64,000 nucleotides of DNA from Paradesertivirga sp966210515 (GTDB taxonomy: Bacteria > Bacteroidota > Bacteroidia > Sphingobacteriales > Sphingobacteriaceae), in contig CBIHLM010000008.1 in NCBI GenBank assembly GCA_966210515.1, positions 25,967-89,966 on the forward strand, written 5' to 3'. A program made the position numbers and the translations under genes. A model generated the notes under the pieces. That model made no database searches and was not told the origin of the DNA. It worked only from the letters and a program-made list of their open reading frames with translations. Below, piece by piece: positions 10,043 to 18,689 of the stretch (position 1 is its first letter; every line of letters starts with the position of its first letter).

Positions 10043-11602
10043 TTATTGCCAGTATGAGTTTAATGTCAATGACGGATTACTTATCACAGCACTTGCATCG
10101 ATTGGCCAGGTCCATCCTCCCCTGTCAAACTGATCTTGAGTTAAGGGATTGTCAGTCCATTCAGAACTTAATATTCTTCCCGTGCGGATCAGGTCAAAGT
10201 ACAAGTGCCCTTCACCCATTAATTCTTTCCCACGTTCCATAAAGATTGCGTCCTTAAGAGCTGTACCCGATTCACCCAGATGCTGAGCCCCGGCTCTGGC
10301 TCTTACTAATGACAGCATCGCCCTGGCCTCAGTTTCTTCGCCTAATTCTGCCAAAGCTTCTGCACGTAAGAGTATTGCTTCCGCATAGCGAAATATAATA
10401 AGCCCCCATTCGGGCACACCATATAATCCGTTTGACCCAGACGTTAAATCTCCTTTGAATTTTAAAAGCTCAAAGTTTCCATTTCCGGATAGCATCGTAA
10501 GTGGATCAAACCATAGATCCTTTCTTTTATCTGCACCGGCTACATATAACTTAGTAAGATATGAAGGTTTGATAAAGGCATGAGACGAGCTGTTATCACT
10601 GCCCGCGGTTTTATTGGGGAACTTTAAAACCATTTCACCAAAAAAAGCAAGAGGATTAGGCTGAACTTCGTAATTAGTACTCTGGTTAAATTCAAATATA
10701 CCCTCCATGCTGCGGCCTTTCATCACCTCCTTGAAATTTTCAAGAGGTAATAATTGATACGTATTCAGATCAATCAGTTCCTTTCCATAATCGGCAGTTT
10801 CACGGTAATATTTCTGCGCATTGGCTTTGTCGAACCCGGCATTCCACATATTTAGATTCATTAAAAGATCTAAAGCGGCTCCTTTGGTAGCGCGAATGGC
10901 ACGGAATGATGGATCGGGATAAGCCACTGGCAAGCCGTCTTTATAGCTTTTTAGATCTGCAATGCATTTATTGATCACTAATACCATATTCTCGCGGGCA
11001 CCGGTTTGTTTGGTATACGGCTCGGTGTAATACACAACATCGCCATAGATCCGAACCATCATAAAATAAGCAAGACAACGAATAAAGGCAGCTTCTCCTT
11101 TGAATTGTTTTTCGTCTGCATCCGTTAAACCCGGAACACCTTTATCTACCTGATCAATCACAATATTTGCGCCTTGAATTACCTGGTAAAACTCTAACCA
11201 AAGGGTGATGGATCTAAAATTCATGGAAGTAAATAAAAGGTTGTTTCCACTTCTAATATCCTGATTCCAGATATTGCCGCCATTGAGTACACTCTTCAAA
11301 TTATTTACAGCAAATGCATCGTAAACCGCTCTCCTGGCTTTTTCATTGGCACTATTTGAGTTAACCTGGATAGTACTTCTTACAAAGCCAGAACGTAAGT
11401 CACCTACGGCCGGTAAAAAGGATGTTGAAGTGAGTTTATTTCTAAATCTGGCATACAAATCGAGTGTAAATGCGTCTACATCGGCCTTGCTTTTCCAATA
11501 AATATTTCCACTGATTTTATGTAATGATTCAACCTGTAAGAACTTTTTACAGCCACTCTGAACTATTACTACAAGCGCCAATAGTGCTATATATTTTTTC
11601 AT
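10043..11602 (-). CDS. SusD/RagB family nutrient-binding outer membrane lipoprotein (pair 2)
   Basis: The 519-residue product is a SusD-family lipoprotein, the lid that hands oligosaccharides to its SusC partner. It has a lipoprotein signal (VVIVQSGC) and a helical TPR-like scaffold. Typical SusD segments are EKQFKGEAAFIRCLAYFMMVRIYGDVVYY near residues 165-195, the conserved GLIIFRYAEAILLRAEAL near residue 410, and the C-terminal FMERGKELMGEGHLYFDLIRTGRIL. Its length is normal for the family. It starts 18 bases downstream of the SusC gene at 11621-14752, so the two are translated together. The substrate cannot be read from the sequence. Confidence 0.95.
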   Translation of the reverse strand: MKKYIALLALVVIVQSGCKKFLQVESLHKISGNIYWKSKADVDAFTLDLYARFRNKLTSTSFLPAVGDLRSGFVRSTIQVNSNSANEKARRAVYDAFAVNNLKSVLNGGNIWNQDIRSGNNLLFTSMNFRSITLWLEFYQVIQGANIVIDQVDKGVPGLTDADEKQFKGEAAFIRCLAYFMMVRIYGDVVYYTEPYTKQTGARENMVLVINKCIADLKSYKDGLPVAYPDPSFRAIRATKGAALDLLMNLNMWNAGFDKANAQKYYRETADYGKELIDLNTYQLLPLENFKEVMKGRSMEGIFEFNQSTNYEVQPNPLAFFGEMVLKFPNKTAGSDNSSSHAFIKPSYLTKLYVAGADKRKDLWFDPLTMLSGNGNFELLKFKGDLTSGSNGLYGVPEWGLIIFRYAEAILLRAEALAELGEETEARAMLSLVRARAGAQHLGESGTALKDAIFMERGKELMGEGHLYFDLIRTGRILSSEWTDNPLTQDQFDRGGWTWPIDASAVISNPSLTLNSYWQ

Positions 11603-11620
11603 GTTTCTTCTGTTAAGTAA

Positions 11621-14600
11621 TTACAATTCTATATTAAAACCGACGTTATAGATCCTTGCTACCGGGTATCCGTTAGAAGCATCATATCCTAAAGCCGTTA
11701 CAGCTTCCGGATTAGGTCCGGAATAAGGAGATATCGTAAAAATGTTATATGCGGACAGATATAACTTTAGCGCATGGATATTTAACTTCTTAACAAAATC
11801 CTTTTTAAAGGTATAACCGAGTGTCGCTGTGTTCAGCTTAAAATAAGAACCATCCTCCTGAAACAAGGATTGCCCAGACCGGAAAGGGTCTATCATACCT
11901 GAACGGGTATAATCATATGGGTTAGCGTATTTTGCCACATCTCCTATACCCTGCCAGTAATCTATATCATCTATTTTTAGCAGTGCAGATGAACCATACG
12001 GATCTCTTACCAGGTTTAACCTTGAAGATAAAGCTGAATTAATAACAGACCTTTTTATAGTATACGTTCCTGTTAACAGCAAAGAAAAGCCCTTATAGCC
12101 CAGGTTGGTAGTTAGCCCTCCTGTAACGAATGGCTGCGAATTTCCAATAATTTGTTTATCAGCGTCATTTAAAATATAATCACCATTTAAATCCTGCCAT
12201 TTTGGATCTCCCGCCTGAAAGTAAGATGTAGAAGTATTACCTGCACGATAAGGTAAGCCAGTAACCGGATCAACAGGAACATCCTGCTTGGTTGAGTAAA
12301 CTCCATTGGTTACAATCATATAATTTGACAAAGTATTTCTACCTACCCGAAGAATGGTAGAACCCGATAAAATCTGATTTTTACCGCCTGGAAGGCTCAT
12401 CAATGCATCCCTGTTATAGGCACCATTCACATTGATGGATAGATTTACCGGGCTGGTTTTTGAAAGCGGCCTTACATTGATACTTAATTCATGTCCGTAA
12501 TTTATCAAAGATGCCTGATCACTTTTCACTGTTGTAAAACCTGTAGTGGTAGGCAAAGCAAGATCCCATAACAAATTAGAAACTTTTTTAAGATAGGTAT
12601 CATAATTAAACGTTAACCGATCACTGAACAGGCCTAAGTCGAAACCAAAATTGTATGTGGTATTGGTCGTTGGTTTAAGGGTATTGTTTGGAATAAGTCC
12701 ATAATCGATGCCTGTTCTTGGGCTTCCTGTATAGCTGCCGTTTGGCTGATATGTTCCGAAAAGTGTATATATATTACCGGCCGGAATGATATTTTTTCCC
12801 CAACTTGCCCTTATATCACCAAAACTTATCCAGTTTGAATTTTCGAAAATCTGCTCCTTATTAAAATTCCAACGAACACCTACAGAAGGATTTTGAGAAT
12901 ACGGATTATCAAATCCTGCTAATGAAGAGGCATCCACACGATAGGTTAAATCTAGCACGTACTTTCTCATGAAATCATATGAGAAAGCGCCAGCAAAAGA
13001 AACTGTATTGACGTCATAATAGTTATCCAGTGTACCGCCTCCTCTTGACTGTACGGCAGAACTACCCAATGGACCCTGAATCTGATCATTAGGAGTACCT
13101 ACCTGCAAAATATACCCCGATTGGAAGGATCTTTTCGATATTTCATTAAATAACAATACATTAAAGTTATGGGTGTAATCAATTGACTTATTGTAATTAA
13201 TCGTATTACGATTGTAAAGTATTGATTTCCTGTTATTAAAAGAATAAACCTTGGCCCGGTTCTGATTTGCCACAGCCGGAGTAAAGGTTTCTTCTGTTCC
13301 ACGCGTAAAATCGTAACTTCCACTTGATAAAATCCTTAACCCTTCGAAAGGCATAAAGGAGAATTCGGTATTAGCCCTTAGGCTCTTACTCAAGTTATCA
13401 TTTCTTACATTGAACACGGACAATACTCCGTTAGTTGCCTGAAATAATGAAGGTCCCGGAAGCAATGATGACGCACCCGAATTCTGTGCTACCCCTGTTT
13501 GAAATAAGCCTTGACCACTTCCCTTGTTCTGTTTACCCAAACCAGCCAAAACATTCACAAAAAGGTTAAACTTCTTATTGGGCTTGTAATTCATATTCAT
13601 ATTGGTGGTATATGAATTAAACCCGGTATTAGCTATAATCCCTTTAGAGTTAAACCATTTGAAGTTGGTTTTGTAATTAAATGTATCATCTCCCCCATCA
13701 ATACTTAAATTCTGGGTATGGTTGTAGGTGTTACCGTAAAAAACAGACTGCCAGTCGGTTGAATTATTATAGTATGGATTTATACTATCCGACAAAGCAG
13801 GAACCACGTTGATCAATAACTCTGCAAAATTTGTATAGGCTCTTCCAAAATTCCTGATCTGTTGAAGCTTCGCCTGCCGTTCTGCCTGGCCTCCAAGGGT
13901 TTCCCTTAATTTAGGAACCGCGTTCATATAAAATTTAGAGTCAAATCTAACCCTCGGAACTTTTGAATTTCCCCTTCTGGTAGTAATAATAATTACCCCA
14001 TAAGCACCTCTTGATCCATAAAGTGATGTTGCTTGCGCATCTTTTAAAACTTCTATGTTTTGAATATCTTCCGGCGGAATTAATGATAATGGACTTACCG
14101 CTGGCCCTGTAGTATTAAACCCATAATCAGAAGTTGCATCGGCATCAATCGGAATACCATCGATTACATATAATGGCGATGTTGGCGATAAGAAAGATGA
14201 CTCGTCTGTACCAGATACACCTATGCCAGAAAGTCCGCGAAGTAATACAGAACCTCTAAAGCCAGGAGCACCTGTGTTTACCTGAACATTAAGCCCAGGA
14301 ACCTTACCTTGAAGCAATTGTTCAGCATTGGCTACAGGTATATCCTGAATCTCTTTACCCGTTACTGAAATTGAAGAACCTGTAGTAACCTCTTTAGTAC
14401 GGGCGGCATACCCTCTGATCACCACCTCCTGCATCATATTTTCGGAGGCACGTAGCTTTACTTCAACCTTGGTCTGACCAGGCTTCAACGTTACTCTTTG
14501 ATCCGAAAAGCCTATGGATTTAAAAAGTAGAGTAGAATTAGCCGGTACAACTACAGTAAACTCTCCTCTGGCATTAGTAGCCGCCAGTCCTTTAGGAGGT

Positions 14601-14752
14601 TTCTGATCTAAGAAGACACCTACCCCGATTAAAGACTCGCCGGTTCCCTTATCTGTTACGACACCCCGCACAGTAATTTTATCTCCCTGAGCGAGAAGCC
14701 CAGCTGAGGTTAGGAAACTTAAAAAAAACAAAAGGAAAAATATCTTTTTCAT
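11621..14752 (-). CDS. SusC/RagA family TonB-dependent outer membrane transporter (pair 2)
   Basis: The 1043-residue product is a TonB-dependent importer of glycan oligomers. It has a signal peptide (to about residue 21), then the CarboxypepD_reg-like domain typical of SusC (KITVRGVVTDKGTGESLIGV to about residue 100). The plug domain follows (IPVANAEQLLQGKVPGL, PLYVIDGIPID, ILVLKDAQATSLYGSRGAYGVI-like motif near residue 240). The remainder is the beta-barrel, ending in hydrophobic strands (YPVARIYNVGFNIEL). This is the canonical SusC architecture and contrasts with the SusC of pair 1, which lacks the carboxypeptidase-like domain. It is cotranscribed with the genes on both sides; gaps are below 20 bases. 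Confidence 0.95.
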   Translation of the reverse strand: MKKIFFLLFFLSFLTSAGLLAQGDKITVRGVVTDKGTGESLIGVGVFLDQKPPKGLAATNARGEFTVVVPANSTLLFKSIGFSDQRVTLKPGQTKVEVKLRASENMMQEVVIRGYAARTKEVTTGSSISVTGKEIQDIPVANAEQLLQGKVPGLNVQVNTGAPGFRGSVLLRGLSGIGVSGTDESSFLSPTSPLYVIDGIPIDADATSDYGFNTTGPAVSPLSLIPPEDIQNIEVLKDAQATSLYGSRGAYGVIIITTRRGNSKVPRVRFDSKFYMNAVPKLRETLGGQAERQAKLQQIRNFGRAYTNFAELLINVVPALSDSINPYYNNSTDWQSVFYGNTYNHTQNLSIDGGDDTFNYKTNFKWFNSKGIIANTGFNSYTTNMNMNYKPNKKFNLFVNVLAGLGKQNKGSGQGLFQTGVAQNSGASSLLPGPSLFQATNGVLSVFNVRNDNLSKSLRANTEFSFMPFEGLRILSSGSYDFTRGTEETFTPAVANQNRAKVYSFNNRKSILYNRNTINYNKSIDYTHNFNVLLFNEISKRSFQSGYILQVGTPNDQIQGPLGSSAVQSRGGGTLDNYYDVNTVSFAGAFSYDFMRKYVLDLTYRVDASSLAGFDNPYSQNPSVGVRWNFNKEQIFENSNWISFGDIRASWGKNIIPAGNIYTLFGTYQPNGSYTGSPRTGIDYGLIPNNTLKPTTNTTYNFGFDLGLFSDRLTFNYDTYLKKVSNLLWDLALPTTTGFTTVKSDQASLINYGHELSINVRPLSKTSPVNLSINVNGAYNRDALMSLPGGKNQILSGSTILRVGRNTLSNYMIVTNGVYSTKQDVPVDPVTGLPYRAGNTSTSYFQAGDPKWQDLNGDYILNDADKQIIGNSQPFVTGGLTTNLGYKGFSLLLTGTYTIKRSVINSALSSRLNLVRDPYGSSALLKIDDIDYWQGIGDVAKYANPYDYTRSGMIDPFRSGQSLFQEDGSYFKLNTATLGYTFKKDFVKKLNIHALKLYLSAYNIFTISPYSGPNPEAVTALGYDASNGYPVARIYNVGFNIEL

Positions 14753-14770
14753 ATAAACTATTCTGAATAA

Positions 14771-15862
14771 TTATTCATTCTCAAACCTTGGATTCTCCCT
14801 ACGGAACTGAACGGCAATCTCCCAGTCACCTTTTTCATATATGTTAAATGCAAAAACTATGTAAGCATGTTGCTTAATACCATTAAAGCCCAGGCGATCA
14901 TACCCAAATCTCACGCTTGCCTGAGCACCATTTGATGTGGTATATGCAGTCGGTCTGTTTGTTAATGGGATAGGATAAGCAACATCATATTTAACCGCTT
15001 CGGTACCCACAAAGTGCCAGTTGAAACCATGAACCAGGTTTGCCCAATCAGTAAGTTTGAACAAATGTGGATCAATCGTTTTAAATGATTTATCCAAAAA
15101 CTTAAAGGTTAAAGAATTACCATTTCCTGTTTTCCTAAATAAAATCCGAACGTCTCTTTTTATTGTGTCTGCGCCCGTGTAACTATTAGATAACGGTTTT
15201 CTGGAGGTTGCACCAATAATGTTGGTAATGGATGGAGTTATTGGAGCGGTTTGTATGCCAGTTAAAGGGTCTCTTTCTGATGGTTCATACGGCCTTTCTC
15301 TTAAAGGGCGCAGTGTTAAATCTTTCAATACCCGGGAACCTCCGGAATTTGATATTTTAACATCAAATAGATAGCCGGCACTTAATGCAGGAGCTATCGC
15401 TCCCTGATAGTTTTTAAGTACACTATTTGTAGCAGAAGCCCACAAATAAAACTCGCCAGACCTTCTTACCTCAAATGCCGGATGATTCTCCAGTTTTCTT
15501 TTCTTTTCAATTTCCTCAATACTTTTCTCTGTTCCGTCGTAATCATCAATCCAAACATAAGTAGGCCTTGTTGTTGTTAATGAATCTGTAGGAGTACCAT
15601 CGCTGTTCCTTACGTTAATTATCTCGTAATTTAAAGGAGTTGTGGAACCGTCTGCATCAAGGTTGCCCGAAATAATGGTTGTCCTTCCTAGAACGGGCGT
15701 GTAGTCCTTAGTTTTAAGATCCGCTTTATCACTTAAAAAATCTTTATCTTCTGGTATTCCATACCATTTTTTACATCCTGTACTGGTGATGACTAAACCG
15801 AGCATCATTAATGCACATGTCCGGTTAGCAAGGAATTTATTATATTTTATTCTGACTTTCAT
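14771..15862 (-). CDS. PUL-associated lipoprotein, DUF5007-like
   Basis: The 363-residue product has a lipoprotein signal (GLVITSTGC) followed by KKWYGIPEDKDFLSDKADLKTKDY, and it is rich in beta-strand. I recall this type as DUF5007, a family found in SusCD operons, but I could not check this. There is no catalytic motif. It lies between the fasciclin/CBM6 gene (3 bases upstream) and susC2 (18 bases downstream), in the slot where SusE-like surface glycan-binding proteins normally lie. A role in binding the glycan at the cell surface is inferred from this position only. Confidence 0.6.
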   Translation of the reverse strand: MKVRIKYNKFLANRTCALMMLGLVITSTGCKKWYGIPEDKDFLSDKADLKTKDYTPVLGRTTIISGNLDADGSTTPLNYEIINVRNSDGTPTDSLTTTRPTYVWIDDYDGTEKSIEEIEKKRKLENHPAFEVRRSGEFYLWASATNSVLKNYQGAIAPALSAGYLFDVKISNSGGSRVLKDLTLRPLRERPYEPSERDPLTGIQTAPITPSITNIIGATSRKPLSNSYTGADTIKRDVRILFRKTGNGNSLTFKFLDKSFKTIDPHLFKLTDWANLVHGFNWHFVGTEAVKYDVAYPIPLTNRPTAYTTSNGAQASVRFGYDRLGFNGIKQHAYIVFAFNIYEKGDWEIAVQFRRENPRFENE

Positions 15863-15864
15863 AA

Positions 15865-17082
15865 TTAGTTTACGCGTTTGATAGTGAAGTTATTAAACTG
15901 TACATCGTTAGTCTCGTGAAAGAAACGAAGTACGTGATTACCTTGCGTAATATGGATTGTCGGACTTTGAACAGCTATCCAGTCATGCCATCCCCCGGGG
16001 CCTTTAACAAACGTTAATGAACCCGTTACATTTTTAAGGTCCAAATCATAGTGAAATTTCAAAGGTGTTGTGTTGTTTCCGTTTCCAACCCTGGACGTGA
16101 TTACATAGTCGCCTTCAACAGGTGCATAAATAGAATAATTCAGCCACTCACCTGCTTTGGTCCATCCAATCGAATAACTATCACCGTATGTTCCTCCTAC
16201 ATCTGTTTTTCCTTTTCCATTGGTCAGTATATCCGTATCTACATCCGATGGGCGATAATTCTTACCACCATTAGTAGAGGGATCGTCATAATAAGCTATA
16301 TATTGGCCACCTAAGTCAAAATCCTCAGCTTCCACTAATGTTGATTGTCCTATTACAGACGGAAGCTCCCATGGTGTGCTTACTCCGGCGGGTCTATACA
16401 AACTATTATCATAAGGTTCGGTAACTGCTTCATTATACTTACCAAAACCAAAAGGATGTACCGCCTCCATGATATGCACTATCCCATTAGATGTTTTTAT
16501 GTTAATAGCCATTGTACTGCCCTTCACCCAATCTTTACTGAAGATGCTTTTTTTGGTAAAAAAGAAATCGAGATAAGCCGGACCTCCTTTCATGAATCCG
16601 CTGGCATTGGATGTACCTAATTTGCCCACCATTGGATAATTCCATCTAACACTCGTTACCGGTTTGCCGTCTATATAATTAAAATCGTCGGCTATATAGC
16701 TTCCTTGTATGATATACCTGGTTACCAAGCTATCGATAAAATTATAAGCCATATCGTTTAGATAAACTGGCGGCCTGTTACGAATTTTACGAGACAGGTT
16801 ATACTTGCTCACTACTTGCTGAAAACCTTCATTGGTAACGGCAAAAAGGGTAACATTTTGCATTTTAAGCGTATCGGCAAGGTTTAACCTGTCTATTACA
16901 CTTATTAATGAATCAAAAACGCCCGGACGACTTTTTAAATAATCATACGTGCTGCCTGCAAAAGTCTGATTACTTTCATTTACAGCATTATAATCTCCTT
17001 CTGTTTTTTCACATCCACTTACAATCATTAGTAAAGCCGCAACAAGGCTTATACCAGACATGGTTAGTACTTTTTTCATCAT
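15865..17082 (-). CDS. Fasciclin (FAS1) lipoprotein with C-terminal CBM6-like domain
   Basis: The 405-residue product has a lipoprotein signal (LLMIVSGC), a FAS1 domain (about residues 40-215; RPGVFDSLISVIDRLNLAD, NVTLFAVTNEGF, NGIVHIMEAVHPFGF) and a C-terminal jelly-roll. That last domain (about residues 245-405) has the hallmarks of a family 6 carbohydrate-binding module: VEAEDFDLGGQ, YYDDPSTNGGKNYRPSDVD, WTKAGEWLNYSIYAPVEGDY and GNHVLRFFHET. The product would thus be a surface lipoprotein that binds the target glycan. It starts 6 bases after susD1, so it belongs to the same transcript. The fusion of FAS1 to a CBM6-type domain is less usual than a lone FAS1. Confidence 0.8.
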   Translation of the reverse strand: MMKKVLTMSGISLVAALLMIVSGCEKTEGDYNAVNESNQTFAGSTYDYLKSRPGVFDSLISVIDRLNLADTLKMQNVTLFAVTNEGFQQVVSKYNLSRKIRNRPPVYLNDMAYNFIDSLVTRYIIQGSYIADDFNYIDGKPVTSVRWNYPMVGKLGTSNASGFMKGGPAYLDFFFTKKSIFSKDWVKGSTMAINIKTSNGIVHIMEAVHPFGFGKYNEAVTEPYDNSLYRPAGVSTPWELPSVIGQSTLVEAEDFDLGGQYIAYYDDPSTNGGKNYRPSDVDTDILTNGKGKTDVGGTYGDSYSIGWTKAGEWLNYSIYAPVEGDYVITSRVGNGNNTTPLKFHYDLDLKNVTGSLTFVKGPGGWHDWIAVQSPTIHITQGNHVLRFFHETNDVQFNNFTIKRVN

Positions 17083-17088
17083 CAGGCT

Positions 17089-18654
17089 TTAATTATTATT
17101 CCAATATGGATACTGCTTTAACAATGGGTTCTGGCTCATAACGTCATTTGCAATTGGCCAATAGATCGCGCCGCTGCTGATAAGAGATCCAAAAGCGGGA
17201 TCGTCATTTTTAATCTTTTTATACCGAATATAATCGTACCAGCGCCATCCTTCTCCAATAAGTTCTTTACGACGCTCTGCGAAAATGGCATCTATTAAAG
17301 AACCGTGTACCTGTGCATTGTAAGCAACCAAGCCTCTTCTTGTGCGACATTCATTTAGTTGTGTTCTGGCAGTTTCATAGTCACCAAGAACTACACTCGC
17401 CTCAGCTAACAGCAATGACATATCTTCTGGTCTGGTAAACACCGTAGAACTGCCGAATGTGGCAATTGATCCATCAGATCCGGGTCCACTTGTCGTATTT
17501 ACCGGTGCAAAATTGTCTCTTACAATGAATACTTTCGTAAAGATTGGTATGGTCCGGTCAAAAGCACCAAAGGTTTCATCAGATAAAGGAGTTCCTGTAA
17601 GGGAGTTAATAGAGAACCTTAAGTCTCCAGCCTCATTATAAATAGCACGAATAGAATCCTTAGGAACATAAATGGCCGGAAGGCTTTTATTTAAAATGTA
17701 AGGCGCAGCCAAAGTAAGTTCCTCTAAGGAGCCATTTATAAACGTCTCACCGTTATAAAACATTCGACTAAAACCGAAAATCACATTAAACTGATTGTTG
17801 CCAAACTCTCCACGAAACATTCTTCTTACCCCGTCAACACTATTTCTGAACTGGTTCTGACCGCCCATATAAGGGCTCGTCATATTGTCTATCACCCATC
17901 TGGACCAGTAGGCGGATTCGGCATATTTCCCTTCCCAGGCATATACATGGGCAAGGATGGCGTATGCAGAAGACTTTCTTGCCACCTCTTCTTCATTCGT
18001 ATAATAAGGACGGGTTTGTTCTGCATTCCCTTTATCGTATGCATAGGGTAAATCAGTGGCAGCACTTAAAAGCTCCGATTCCACAAAAGCCAATACCTTT
18101 TTTTGGTCTTCCCTTGGTTTGTTTTCAAACTGTGCACCGTGAGAGGAAATAATAAAGGGTACATCACCCCAAATTCTTACCAGGTAGAAATAAGTGAATG
18201 CTCTTAATAATTTGGCATGGGCTATATCCAATCTTAAATCAACCGGAAGGTATCTTGGATCTGTATTTAAAATATTAGGAGCCCGCTCTATAAAAATATT
18301 TGCAGCATTGATGACAGCATAAAACCGTCTCCAGTTAGCCAGAGATTTTACTACCGGCAGCGAGGATTTAAGATTGTTATCAGCAATTGCTCTAATATCT
18401 AATCTTACTGTACTTTTAAAATCAGTCCCCATTCCATTAATTTTCCGAACGTCGCCATATAACCAATGCCTGGTATTATCTCCCAAAGCAGCTCTTGCCA
18501 GGCCATAAACGCCCATAATCCCTGCTCTTGCATCCTCCTGTTTCAGCCACATATTCTCTTCAGAAACCAGGCGAGATGAAGTTACGTCCAGCATTTTTTC
18601 GCAGGATGAAAAAAGTATGCTGAAAACTGCAAGTAGAACAATCCTTACTTTCAT
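17089..18654 (-). CDS. SusD/RagB family nutrient-binding outer membrane lipoprotein (pair 1)
   Basis: This is a SusD-family lipoprotein of about 521 residues. I start it at 18654 (MKVRIVLLAVFSILFSSC) because this gives a clean lipoprotein signal peptide. The frame is open to an ATG at 18687, which would add 11 residues before the signal. SusD hallmarks are AHAKLLRAFTYFYLVRIWGDVPFI, EARKSSAYAILAHVYAWEGKY-like helices, PEDMSLLLAEASVVLGDYETARTQLN and the C-terminal IFAERRKELIGEGWRWYDYIRYKK. It follows its SusC partner directly and would form the lid of that transporter. Confidence 0.93.
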   Translation of the reverse strand: MKVRIVLLAVFSILFSSCEKMLDVTSSRLVSEENMWLKQEDARAGIMGVYGLARAALGDNTRHWLYGDVRKINGMGTDFKSTVRLDIRAIADNNLKSSLPVVKSLANWRRFYAVINAANIFIERAPNILNTDPRYLPVDLRLDIAHAKLLRAFTYFYLVRIWGDVPFIISSHGAQFENKPREDQKKVLAFVESELLSAATDLPYAYDKGNAEQTRPYYTNEEEVARKSSAYAILAHVYAWEGKYAESAYWSRWVIDNMTSPYMGGQNQFRNSVDGVRRMFRGEFGNNQFNVIFGFSRMFYNGETFINGSLEELTLAAPYILNKSLPAIYVPKDSIRAIYNEAGDLRFSINSLTGTPLSDETFGAFDRTIPIFTKVFIVRDNFAPVNTTSGPGSDGSIATFGSSTVFTRPEDMSLLLAEASVVLGDYETARTQLNECRTRRGLVAYNAQVHGSLIDAIFAERRKELIGEGWRWYDYIRYKKIKNDDPAFGSLISSGAIYWPIANDVMSQNPLLKQYPYWNNN

Positions 18655-18689
18655 ATTTAATATTTTATTTATTCGATAAATCATCACTA